Assembly: GCA_902531765.1 (NCBI GenBank)
Contig: CACAFC010000008.1
Location: 1-52,933 of the forward strand
Reading direction: 5' to 3'
Source: an uncultured Pelagibacteraceae bacterium
GTDB taxonomy: Bacteria > Pseudomonadota > Alphaproteobacteria > Pelagibacterales > Pelagibacteraceae
Length of the DNA stretch: 52,933 bases
Part shown: positions 18,071-25,337 of the stretch, in pieces
Layout of the letters: each line of letters starts with the position of its first letter
How positions within the stretch are numbered: the first letter of the stretch is position 1
Position numbers and translations under genes: made by a program
The notes under the pieces: generated by a model
Databases searched by the model: none
Seen by the model: only the letters and a program-made list of their open reading frames with translations
Told to the model about the DNA's origin: nothing

Positions 18071-18913
18071 ATGATTATCTGGATTGCCTCATATCCAAAA
18101 AGTGGAAATACTTGGATCAGGTCTTTTCTAACCGCTTACTATTTTTGCGAAAACGGAATTTTCGATATTAACAAATTAAATTTAATAGAAGATTATCCAA
18201 ATAAACAATTTTTTAAAGAAAAGGTCAGACAAGGTGAAATTCATAAACACTGGGAAACTTCACAAAAAGATATTCGTGACCAAAAAAAAGTTAAGTTTTT
18301 AAAAACACACAATTCTTTAATTACTGCTTTTGGAAACGACTTTACAAAACCCGAATACACCCTGGGAGTTATTTATGTCATCAGAGATCCAAGAAATGTA
18401 ATCACTTCAGTTAAAAATCATAATGATTTAGATACTTATGATGAGGCATTAAAATTTATGCAAGATGAAAATAAAGTTTTAGAAGACTATCCACACCTGA
18501 AAAACTATGCAAAAACAAATATTGTAAACTCTTGGAGAATTAATTACCGATCTTGGTTAAGTAATAAGTCTTTTAGAAGAGTTACAATTAGATACGAGGA
18601 TATGGTTAAAAATCCAACGCAAACTTTTGAAAAGCTAGTGGTTTTTGTTAATACCTTAATGAGATTTGACAATAAAATTGATAAAAAAAAGCTCAATAAT
18701 GCAATTGATACTACTAACTTTAAAAGTCTACAAGATATAGAAAATGAAGGTAAGTTTGGTGAAAACGTATATTCTTTAAAAGACAATAGAAAAATTAAAT
18801 TTTTTTATCAAGGTCCAGAAAACGACTGGAAAAAAAATCTTGATGAGAACATGATTAAAAAAATGAACGAATATTACCAAGATGATTTAAAATTCTTTCA
18901 ATATGAAAACTAA
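18071..18913 (+). CDS. PAPS-dependent sulfotransferase-fold protein (copy 1)
   Basis: Predicted cytosolic sulfotransferase of 280 residues with the eukaryote-like SULT layout. The 5'-phosphosulfate loop is MIIWIASYPKSGNTWIRS (P-loop at about 8-17). The 3'-phosphate-binding element is VIYVIRDPRNVITSVKNH, near 100-117. The C-terminal GPENDWKK matches the G-x-x-x-D/N-W-K loop of the family. HKHWETS and FLKTHNS are further shared blocks. No signal peptide or membrane segment is seen. A clear paralog lies at 34958-35800 with the same length and motifs. The gene sits between dnaJ and dapB and overlaps dapB by 11 bases. The substrate is unknown, and a Stf0 or carbohydrate sulfotransferase role cannot be separated by eye. 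Confidence 0.85.
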   Translation: MIIWIASYPKSGNTWIRSFLTAYYFCENGIFDINKLNLIEDYPNKQFFKEKVRQGEIHKHWETSQKDIRDQKKVKFLKTHNSLITAFGNDFTKPEYTLGVIYVIRDPRNVITSVKNHNDLDTYDEALKFMQDENKVLEDYPHLKNYAKTNIVNSWRINYRSWLSNKSFRRVTIRYEDMVKNPTQTFEKLVVFVNTLMRFDNKIDKKKLNNAIDTTNFKSLQDIENEGKFGENVYSLKDNRKIKFFYQGPENDWKKNLDENMIKKMNEYYQDDLKFFQYEN

Positions 18914-19685
18914 AAAAATAAATCTAACAATTACAGGATGTCTGGGTAGAATGGGACAGCAATTGATCAAATCTGCAAGTAAAGATAAAAGATTTAAAAT
19001 TAACAGTCTCACGGAAAATAAGTTACAAAGAAAAAAAATCATCGGTATTTTACCAAAATTAAATAGTTCTGAAGCCTTTAAGAAAAGTGACGTTATAATA
19101 GATTTTACAGTTCCAAAATGTACACTTGAAGTTCTTAATTTTGCTGCCAAACAAAAAAAAAGAGTGATAATTGGGACTACAGGTTTCACATTAAAAGAGG
19201 AAAATATAATAAAAAAAATTTCAAAAAAAATTCCAATTCTCAAAGCTGGAAATATGAGTCTTGGAATTAATCTTTTGATGTATTTAACTGAGATTGCATC
19301 AAAATCTCTAGGTAATAATTTTCTAAGTAAAATTTTTGAAGCTCATCATAAATTTAAAAAAGATCATCCTTCTGGTACGGCACTAATGTTAGGCCAGGGT
19401 ATTGCGGTAGGAAAAAATAAAAGTTTTTACAGAATTATGGGTAAGAAATATCTTAATAAAAAAAAATTTCCTTATGGAAAAAGAATAAATTTTAACTCAA
19501 TTAGAAAAGGTAAGATTATTGGTGAACATGAGGTTTTATTTTCCAGTGGGAAAGAGATAATAAGACTTAATCATGAAGCATTTGATAGAGCACTCTATTC
19601 TGAGGGTGCGCTTGCAGCTGCTAGTTGGTTAATAAAGAAAAAACCTGGTTTATATTCAATGAGAGACTTAATGAATTTCAAATAA
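18903..19685 (+). CDS. dapB: 4-hydroxy-tetrahydrodipicolinate reductase
   Basis: DapB reduces 4-hydroxy-tetrahydrodipicolinate in the lysine/diaminopimelate pathway, supplying peptidoglycan and protein synthesis. It has 260 residues. The Rossmann loop is TITGCLGRMGQQL (about 9-21), the family motif VIIGTTGF is in the middle, and the signature EAHHKFKKDHPSGTAL holds the catalytic His and Lys. The start overlaps the sulfotransferase gene by 11 bases. The stop overlaps the nth start by one base (TAATG), implying translational coupling. Confidence 0.97.
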   Translation: MKTKKINLTITGCLGRMGQQLIKSASKDKRFKINSLTENKLQRKKIIGILPKLNSSEAFKKSDVIIDFTVPKCTLEVLNFAAKQKKRVIIGTTGFTLKEENIIKKISKKIPILKAGNMSLGINLLMYLTEIASKSLGNNFLSKIFEAHHKFKKDHPSGTALMLGQGIAVGKNKSFYRIMGKKYLNKKKFPYGKRINFNSIRKGKIIGEHEVLFSSGKEIIRLNHEAFDRALYSEGALAAASWLIKKKPGLYSMRDLMNFK

Positions 19686-20338
19686 TGAATGAAATTCAAA
19701 GAGCAAAAATAATACTAAAGATACTAAATAAAACATATCCAAGTATCAAAGTTCCACTTAAAAGTCGAAATGTATTTACTCTGTTAATATCTGTTCTTCT
19801 ATCTGCCCAATGTACAGATGTAAATGTGAATAATGTAACTAAAAATATTTATCCAAAATATCACAAACCAGAGCACTTTGTTAAATTAGGAAGAAAAAAA
19901 ATAGAAACTTTAATTAAAAAAATTGGTATTTTCAGAATAAAAGCAAAGAGTATTTATAATTTATCAAAAATACTAGTCAAAGATTATAAGGGCAAAGTAC
20001 CCAAGACTTTTGAAGAACTTGAAAAATTACCAGGCGTAGGCCATAAAACTGCCAGTGTAGTTATGTCCCAAGGTTTTGGTCATCCTGCTTTTCCGATTGA
20101 TACTCATATCCATAGGTTAGCTCAGAGATGGGGTTTAACAAATGGAAAAAACGTTGTTCAAACAGAGAATGACCTTAAAAGATTGTTTCCTAGAAAATAT
20201 TGGAACAAATTACATTTACAAATAATCTATTATGGTAGGGAATATTGTAAAGCAAGAGATTGTTATGGATTGAGTTGTAAAATTTGTACTTCTTGTTATC
20301 CTAATCGAAAAAAACCATTAATTGCAAAAAAACCTTAA
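19685..20338 (+). CDS. nth: Endonuclease III (base excision DNA glycosylase)
   Basis: DNA glycosylase/AP lyase removing oxidised pyrimidines. It has 217 residues from the ATG at 19685 (TAATG overlap with dapB); an upstream in-frame start at 19625 would lie within dapB. The helix-hairpin-helix LEKLPGVGHKTASVV gives catalytic K121, and PIDTHIHRLAQRWG gives D139. The C-terminal Fe-S region has Cys at 188, 193, 198, 201 and 204. The first, third and last align with the E. coli C-x6-C-x2-C-x5-C set, whose total span is also 17 residues. The second expected Cys is displaced, so cluster ligation may differ. Confidence 0.94.
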   Translation: MNEIQRAKIILKILNKTYPSIKVPLKSRNVFTLLISVLLSAQCTDVNVNNVTKNIYPKYHKPEHFVKLGRKKIETLIKKIGIFRIKAKSIYNLSKILVKDYKGKVPKTFEELEKLPGVGHKTASVVMSQGFGHPAFPIDTHIHRLAQRWGLTNGKNVVQTENDLKRLFPRKYWNKLHLQIIYYGREYCKARDCYGLSCKICTSCYPNRKKPLIAKKP

Positions 20339-21264
20339 TGAAAATATTAGGTATTGGGAACGCTATTGTTGATGTGCTTTGTAAAGTATCAGATGAATTT
20401 TTAATACAACATTCATTAACCAAGAGCACTATGAAATTAATCGATGAAGTAGAATTTAAAAATTTACTTGCATCGCTAAAAATTGAGGAAACCATTTCAG
20501 GTGGATCTGTTGCTAATTCAATAGTTGGCTTATCTCAATTAGGAAACGAAGTGGGATTTATTGGAAAAGTTAGCAATGACGAACTTGGTCAAAAATATGA
20601 GTATGGTTTAAAAAAAGAAAAAGTAAAATACTTATATAAAAAAAAACAAGAAGAAATGCCAACTGGATCTTGTTTAATTTTAATAACACCTGACTCTGAA
20701 AGAACAATGTGCACATTTCTTGGAACTGCTGGAAAGATTAATGATAATGATATTAAAGAAGAAGATATAAAAAATGCAGAGATGGTTTTTTTGGAGGGTT
20801 ATCTGTGGGATGAAGGTGATCCAAAGAGAGCTTTTGATAAAGCAATCGCGCACTCAAAAAAAGTTGCTATGTCATTATCAGATCTTTTTTGTGTAGAAAG
20901 ACATAAGCCACATTTTTTGGAATTAGTTAGAAATAAATTGGATATTATTTTTGCAAACGAACAAGAAATATTATCTTTAATTGACGCAAAAACATTTAAA
21001 GAAGCAGTATCATTCTCAAAAGAAATCGAAAAAAATATGATAATTACTAGGGGTGAAAAAGGTGCAGTTTCAATAGACGAGGATAAAGTTGTGGAGGTCA
21101 ATGCTCAATCTAATTTAAAAATAAAAGATTTAACGGGAGCCGGGGATTTATTCGCTGCAGGATATCTTCATGGTGTGATTAACCAATTAAATGTTAAAGA
21201 ATGTTTAATCAAAGGAACAGAATTATCTTCGAAAATTATTCAAAAAATAGGTGCAAGGATTTAA
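20338..21264 (+). CDS. PfkB-family sugar/nucleoside kinase (adenosine kinase-like)
   Basis: Ribokinase-fold kinase of 308 residues. The N-terminus MKILGIGNAIVDVLCKV, the motif SGGSVANSIVGLSQLG (about 56-71) and the C-terminal signature DLTGAGDLFAAGYLHG with the catalytic Asp (near 262-275) are typical. The GNAIVDV start and the GSVANS motif look closest to bacterial adenosine kinase-like members. The phosphate acceptor is inferred only. Its start overlaps the nth stop by one base (TAATG), so dapB-nth-kinase form a coupled run. It ends 3 bases from the convergent regulator gene. Confidence 0.9.
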   Translation: MKILGIGNAIVDVLCKVSDEFLIQHSLTKSTMKLIDEVEFKNLLASLKIEETISGGSVANSIVGLSQLGNEVGFIGKVSNDELGQKYEYGLKKEKVKYLYKKKQEEMPTGSCLILITPDSERTMCTFLGTAGKINDNDIKEEDIKNAEMVFLEGYLWDEGDPKRAFDKAIAHSKKVAMSLSDLFCVERHKPHFLELVRNKLDIIFANEQEILSLIDAKTFKEAVSFSKEIEKNMIITRGEKGAVSIDEDKVVEVNAQSNLKIKDLTGAGDLFAAGYLHGVINQLNVKECLIKGTELSSKIIQKIGARI

Positions 21265-21267
21265 TCA

Positions 21268-21828
21268 CTAAACTATCGTATAACCATTACTAGTGTTTAA
21301 TATAAAATTTTCATCTCCAAAAGTTTCTTTTATTTTCTTCCTTAATCTATAAATGTGTGTTTCAACAGTATGTGTTTCTAAATCTGGTGAATAATCCCAT
21401 ACCATTTTTTGCAATTGTTTAATAGTTACATTTTTTTCATCTTTGATAAAAATTATTAAATTTATTTCTCTTTCAGTTAAATTTAAACCTTTATCTCCAA
21501 GTGAAATTTTTCTCGAATTCAAATCTAAATCATATTCTCCTATCTTTATGTTTGATTGATCTAAAAATTTGTTTTTTAAAAACTTTATATTTATAATTTC
21601 AATAAGCTTTTCAAATTTAATTGGCATATTTTCCAAGATCAAACTATTTTTAATTCCTTCAATTTTTTTTTTTGAAACGATCAAGCAGTTATTTTTAGGA
21701 TCATGCTTTAATTCTTTTAAATTCTTGCTGTTAGATTGGGTAATCTCAAAATTTAAACCTTCGCTTATTTCATTTAATATTTGGTATAAAATTTGATATT
21801 CATATATTATTAAAATTCGAGAGTTCAT
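21268..21828 (-). CDS. OmpR-type winged-helix regulator with degenerate receiver domain
   Basis: 186 residues. The C-terminal half (about 95-186) is a clear OmpR/PhoB DNA-binding domain: LNLTEREINLIIFIKD, then DLETHTVETHIYRLRKKIKE and the wing ending TSNGYTIV. The N-terminal half (about 1-90) has the length of a receiver domain, but the strand expected to end in the phospho-acceptor Asp reads NCLIVSKKK, and the paired acidic residues near the N-terminus are replaced (ILIIYEYQ). It is therefore probably not controlled by a sensor kinase. No kinase gene is adjacent. Its start is 11 bases from the divergent L,D-transpeptidase gene, a plausible target. Confidence 0.82.
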   Translation of the reverse strand: MNSRILIIYEYQILYQILNEISEGLNFEITQSNSKNLKELKHDPKNNCLIVSKKKIEGIKNSLILENMPIKFEKLIEIINIKFLKNKFLDQSNIKIGEYDLDLNSRKISLGDKGLNLTEREINLIIFIKDEKNVTIKQLQKMVWDYSPDLETHTVETHIYRLRKKIKETFGDENFILNTSNGYTIV

Positions 21829-21839
21829 TAATTTAAAAT

Positions 21840-22337
21840 ATGATAATTATTGTTAAAAATAAAGATACACTTTTAATTGATGATTTTAAATTCAAGTGTT
21901 CTATTGGAAAAAAGGGAGTTTGTAATAAAAAGGTTGAAGGTGATTTAACAACTCCAAAAGGGATATTCAATTTAGGAAATATTTTTTACAGATCAGATAG
22001 GGTTCAAAAACCTTTTTCAAAACTAAAATCAATATCTATTAAAAAAAATATGGGATGGTGCGATGACCCAAACAGCAAATTTTATAACAAATTAATAAAG
22101 ATAAAAAAAAATCTTAAAATAAGTCACGAAAAATTATACCGTAAAGATCACAAATATGATTTTTTTATTTTAATAAAATATAATTATAAAAATCCAATTA
22201 AATTAAAAGGAAGTGCTATTTTTTTACATTTAACAAAAAATTACTTGCCAACAAAAGGATGTGTTGCATTGTGTGAAAAAGATTTTTTAATTCTAGCTAA
22301 GTTGATAAATAAAAAGACAAAAATTAAAATTAATTAG
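21840..22337 (+). CDS. YkuD-type L,D-transpeptidase family protein
   Basis: 165-residue protein with the YkuD fold: TTPKGIFNLGNIFYR near 40-54 (substrate T-P-x-G motif) and the catalytic segment IFLHLTKNYLPTKGCVAL, carrying the conserved His and Cys (H-x-n-T-x-G-C-V). L,D-transpeptidases make 3-3 peptidoglycan crosslinks or attach proteins. Signal peptides are typical of periplasmic members, but none is visible here, so its location is uncertain. This short unsignalled subfamily is common in Alphaproteobacteria. It is divergent from the pseudo-receiver regulator (11 bases) and overlaps yggS tail-to-tail by 8 bases. Confidence 0.88.
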   Translation: MIIIVKNKDTLLIDDFKFKCSIGKKGVCNKKVEGDLTTPKGIFNLGNIFYRSDRVQKPFSKLKSISIKKNMGWCDDPNSKFYNKLIKIKKNLKISHEKLYRKDHKYDFFILIKYNYKNPIKLKGSAIFLHLTKNYLPTKGCVALCEKDFLILAKLINKKTKIKIN

Positions 22338-22995
22338 CTCTCCTTCCAAATATACCTGTGCCAATTCTTAAATATGTTGACCCATACTCTAAAGCATCCA
22401 AATAATCATTGGTCATACCCATACTAATTTCAGGGAGTTTGATTTTATTGTTTAAATTAAGTAACTCTTTAAAAAATAACTTTGGATCTTGATCGTCTGG
22501 TGGAATACACATGGTCCCTACAATGTCTAATTTCAACGATAAACAATTTTTATAAAACACTTCTAAATCATTGGGCTCTATTCCAGATTTTTGTTTTTCT
22601 CCACCTAAATTAATCTGAATAAACATCTTAACTTTTTTATTTTTTTTATGAATTTCACTTGCTAATTTATTGGCAAGCTTGAGATTGTCCAAAGAATGAA
22701 TATAATCGAAGATATCAACTGCAAACTTAACTTTGTTTGTTTGCAGCTTTCCCAGCATATGTAATTTTACGTTTTTATATTTTTCTTTAAGTTTGGGCCA
22801 CTTTAATAAAGCCTCTTGAACTTTATTTTCACCAAAATCAAGATGGCCATAATCTAATAAAGGCAAAATATCTTGCTCTTTAAAAGTTTTTGATACAGCA
22901 ATCACTTTTGGATTATATTGATCTAAGGATAATGAATTAATTTTACTCTTAATTTTATTATTAATTTCAATTAAATTGCTTTCAGTATGATGCAT
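22330..22995 (-). CDS. yggS: Pyridoxal phosphate homeostasis protein (YggS/PROSC family)
   Basis: PLP-binding protein with an alanine racemase-type TIM barrel and no known catalytic activity, needed for vitamin B6 balance. It has 221 residues. KVIAVSKTFKEQDI carries the PLP lysine (about residue 36). Further motifs are DFGENKVQEALLKW, HMLGKLQTNKV, KMFIQINLGGEKQKSGI and the C-terminal ISMGMTNDYLDALEYGSTYLRIGTGIFG. Its start overlaps the start of the divergent ThiE/TenI-like gene by 6-9 bases. Confidence 0.95.
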   Translation of the reverse strand: MHHTESNLIEINNKIKSKINSLSLDQYNPKVIAVSKTFKEQDILPLLDYGHLDFGENKVQEALLKWPKLKEKYKNVKLHMLGKLQTNKVKFAVDIFDYIHSLDNLKLANKLASEIHKKNKKVKMFIQINLGGEKQKSGIEPNDLEVFYKNCLSLKLDIVGTMCIPPDDQDPKLFFKELLNLNNKIKLPEISMGMTNDYLDALEYGSTYLRIGTGIFGRRAN

Positions 22996-23520
22996 ATAAA
23001 TAACTTAAAAAAATACTACTTTATAAATGAGTTTAATTACACTCACTTAATTAATTTAAACAAAAATATATCTTTTATATGGAGAAATAAAGATAAAGAA
23101 ACCTCAATAAAGACTTTAACTGAATTACGTGATTTCTGTAAAAAAAATCAAAGGTGTTTTTATATCAGTAATGATATCAAATTAGCTAAAAAATTGAATG
23201 CAGATGGAGTTTATATCTCGTCTGCTAACAAAAATTTAAACCTAAAAACTACCAATTTAAAAAAAAGATTTAGGATTCTAGGATCAGCGCATAATCTTAA
23301 AGAAATAAAAATAAAAGAATTACAAAAAACTGAGGAAATTTTTTTATCTCCTTTATTTAAAAAAAAAACAAATCAACAATTAAATATTTTTAGATATCTA
23401 AAACTAAGAGCGACTACAAAAATGAATGATATTTCTTTGGGTGGTATTAACAGTAAAAATTTAAAAAAGCTTAATATGATTAAACCTTTTGGTTTTGCAG
23501 GGATTTCTTATTTTGAATAA
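22987..23520 (+). CDS. Reduced ThiE/TenI-like protein
   Basis: 177-residue protein resembling the thiamine-phosphate synthase/TenI superfamily. DGVYISSANK corresponds to the D-G-V-H-L-G block, ILGSAHNLKEIK to the G-x-S-x-H block, EEIFLSPLFKKKTNQ to the phosphate-binding P-x-F-x-T region, and SLGGINSKNLKKL with GFAGISYFE to the C-terminal G-G-I / G-x-A-x-x-x motif. It is shorter than ThiE (about 210) and several phosphate-binding positions are altered, so catalysis is doubtful. A TenI-like or thiamine-phosphate-synthase paralog role is the best guess. Two start codons in tandem (22987, 22990) cannot be distinguished. It ends just before the porin terminator. Confidence 0.72.
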   Translation: MMHINNLKKYYFINEFNYTHLINLNKNISFIWRNKDKETSIKTLTELRDFCKKNQRCFYISNDIKLAKKLNADGVYISSANKNLNLKTTNLKKRFRILGSAHNLKEIKIKELQKTEEIFLSPLFKKKTNQQLNIFRYLKLRATTKMNDISLGGINSKNLKKLNMIKPFGFAGISYFE

Positions 23521-23549
23521 AAAAAAGGCCCCTATTTCTAGGGGCCTTT
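23519..23549 (-). terminator. Rho-independent terminator of the porin gene
   Basis: An 11-bp perfect stem, AAAGGCCCCTA / TAGGGGCCTTT, encloses a 4-base loop that reads GAAA on the minus strand (stem 23524-23549). On the minus strand it is followed by an uninterrupted T-run made of the stem's last T bases plus about five more, ideal for termination of the porin transcript. On the plus strand the T-run is only three bases, so it would be a weaker stop for the ThiE-like gene. It is the strongest hairpin in the window. Confidence 0.92.
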
Positions 23550-23571
23550 ATAAAATTAACTAATCAAATGA

Positions 23572-24504
23572 TTAGAACGCAAATGAGATATTAAAGATAG
23601 AAGCTTCAACATCTTTTGCTGAACTTGATCCACCTTTGTTCTCAAGTTTGTTGAAACCACCATACATTGAGATTGATCCCATTGTGTATGAAGCACCAAT
23701 ACCTGAGTTTTTCTCATCTTCTGCAGTACCATCGAACTCAATGTTTTGTTGAGCAGCTGATACAGATAAAGCATCGTTAACAGCTATAGATACACCATAA
23801 TGTGTTGCATCTTGGTCAGTTGATCCAGTTGCAGCGTAGTCTATTTTTGTCATTTGGTAAGCAGCAGTAACGTTACCCATAGCGTATTTAACACCTAAAG
23901 TGTCGTTTTCTGCTTCATCACCATCATCGAAGTAACCAGCACTTAATTCTAAACCATCCATTAAGCCACTGTAAACAATAGCAAAACCAGTTTCTGCTGT
24001 TTTACCAGCTGCTGGCTCTGGGTTGTAAGATGCAGATAAGTCAACACTACCTACAGTAATGTCATAACCCCACTGACCCGCTTGATTGTTTCCTGAAGCA
24101 TCAATTAAACCACTGTCTGTAGAGTCTGTTGCTTCATAGATTGGTGTATAAGCGTTAGGTACGATGTCTTTTAATTTATCAACACCGCTTCCACTTTTTG
24201 AGTTACCTGAGAATGATAATGAACCCATATCACCCATACCAAGAACTAAATTGTAGTCGTCATAAGCTGCACCACCACTATCTAATTCATAGTAGACTTT
24301 TACAGTCATACCATTGTCTAAGTCTCCACCACCATTAAACTTAATGCTGTCACCTTGAGCCCAAGGGTTAACATCTGAGTTGGTGCTAAGACCTGTGTAA
24401 GATAAAGCTGCACTACCTGAGACGCTTAGTTCACCAGCAACTGAAGCTGTTGAAACAAGAGTAGTAGCTAAAGCAGTTAATCCTACTTTTTTTAAGTTGT
24501 TCAT
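23572..24504 (-). CDS. Major outer-membrane porin (general Gram-negative type)
   Basis: Predicted beta-barrel porin of 310 residues. A classical signal peptide MNNLKKVGLTALATTLVSTASVA is cut after A23. The mature protein is rich in Gly, Ser, Asp and aromatic residues in alternating strand patterns (TVKVYYELDSGG, GVKYAMGNVTAAYQM, SMYGGFNKLENKG), is acidic, and ends FNISFAF with the C-terminal Phe needed for BAM insertion. Codon use is visibly less AT-rich than its neighbours. With the strong AGGAGT ribosome site and strong terminator, this implies very high expression. It is a single-gene transcript, with 188 bases of upstream DNA, the longest gap after the oriC gap. Confidence 0.88.
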   Translation of the reverse strand: MNNLKKVGLTALATTLVSTASVAGELSVSGSAALSYTGLSTNSDVNPWAQGDSIKFNGGGDLDNGMTVKVYYELDSGGAAYDDYNLVLGMGDMGSLSFSGNSKSGSGVDKLKDIVPNAYTPIYEATDSTDSGLIDASGNNQAGQWGYDITVGSVDLSASYNPEPAAGKTAETGFAIVYSGLMDGLELSAGYFDDGDEAENDTLGVKYAMGNVTAAYQMTKIDYAATGSTDQDATHYGVSIAVNDALSVSAAQQNIEFDGTAEDEKNSGIGASYTMGSISMYGGFNKLENKGGSSSAKDVEASIFNISFAF

Positions 24505-24510
24505 AAATAT

Positions 24511-24516
24511 ACTCCT
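24511..24516 (-). promoter_or_regulatory. Strong Shine-Dalgarno sequence of the porin gene
   Basis: Reading on the minus strand, AGGAGT (within AAAAAAGGAGTATATTT before the ATG at 24504) is an almost ideal ribosome binding site at good spacing, rare in this window and consistent with an abundant protein. Confidence 0.75.
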
Positions 24517-24567
24517 TTTTTATAATTAATTATAAACAGGGTATTTCTAACAAAAAACGCTGTATTC

Positions 24568-24573
24568 ATTATA
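24568..24573 (-). promoter_or_regulatory. Candidate -10 element of the porin promoter
   Basis: A perfect TATAAT on the minus strand about 64 bases before the porin ATG, which would give a leader of roughly 55-60 bases. The -35 region is weak. A second TATAAT at 24529-24534 is closer to the gene and cannot be excluded. In DNA this AT-rich such hexamers arise by chance, so this is tentative. Confidence 0.3.
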
Positions 24574-24692
24574 AAAATTTGCATTAAATATTAATAATTC
24601 CAATTTATGTTGTATTTTTGCATCACTTTTGGCATGTATTTTAGCGCTTTTAAATTAAAGTAAAGATAATCTAATTTTAAACAGAGGATTAT

Positions 24693-25301
24693 GTGTTAAT
24701 AAGGATTATGCACGAAATAATAGCTCTAAAGAAAAGTATACTAATTTTATTATCAATATTGATACTTTTTACACAAACTGGTTGTGAAGCTTTAAAACCC
24801 AAGAAAGTAAGTGCTAAAGATTTTCCTCCTGATCCAAGAAAAAGGGTCGAAAAAAATATTAATGAAGGAAAAGGTTTTAGATTAATGGGAAATTCTGCAA
24901 AAGGAACGAACTATGAGTTTGCTAGCGCAAATCCTTTGTGGCGTGCAACACTTGATACTTTAGATTTTATGCCTTTAGCTTCTGCAAATTATAGTGGTGG
25001 TATAGTAATCACTGATTGGTACAGTGAAAATAATTCACCTAATGAATCTGTTAAAATTTCTGTAAGATTTTTAACAAATGAAATCAGATCAGATGCTCTT
25101 GATATAAATGTTTATTTGAAAAAATGTTCTGATAATTCATCGAATTGTTCAATTAGTAAAAATAATAATGATTTAGTTGCAGATCTTAACTTGAGTATTC
25201 TTAAAAGAGCTACAAAATATCAAAAAGAAATCATTGATAAAAATAAAAAAGAGAACCCTTATACAATTGGAGATCCCAAACAAGGTGATAGTAGGCAATA
25301 A
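24693..25301 (+). CDS. DUF3576-like predicted lipoprotein
   Basis: Predicted exported lipoprotein of 202 residues, or 197 from the later start. A Lys-containing N-terminus and a hydrophobic stretch end in the lipobox-like TQTGC (C31). The mature part has NPLWRATLDTLDFMPLASANYSGGIVITDWY, the block I associate with the alphaproteobacterial DUF3576 family of unknown function. The C-terminal end is charged. Starts are GTG 24693 (preceded at good distance by GAGGA at 24684-24688) or ATG 24708. It is divergent from the porin and precedes leuS, as DUF3576 often does upstream of leuS-lptE-holA in Alphaproteobacteria. An envelope role is an inference. Confidence 0.8.
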   Translation: MLIRIMHEIIALKKSILILLSILILFTQTGCEALKPKKVSAKDFPPDPRKRVEKNINEGKGFRLMGNSAKGTNYEFASANPLWRATLDTLDFMPLASANYSGGIVITDWYSENNSPNESVKISVRFLTNEIRSDALDINVYLKKCSDNSSNCSISKNNNDLVADLNLSILKRATKYQKEIIDKNKKENPYTIGDPKQGDSRQ

Positions 25302-25337
25302 AAAGATTAAATAAAAGAGTTAAATTATTCATAAATT

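Noticed and set aside
19625-19684. Earlier in-frame start for nth
   Set aside because: It would lie inside the end of dapB; the ATG at 19685 in a TAATG overlap gives the normal Endonuclease III N-terminus.
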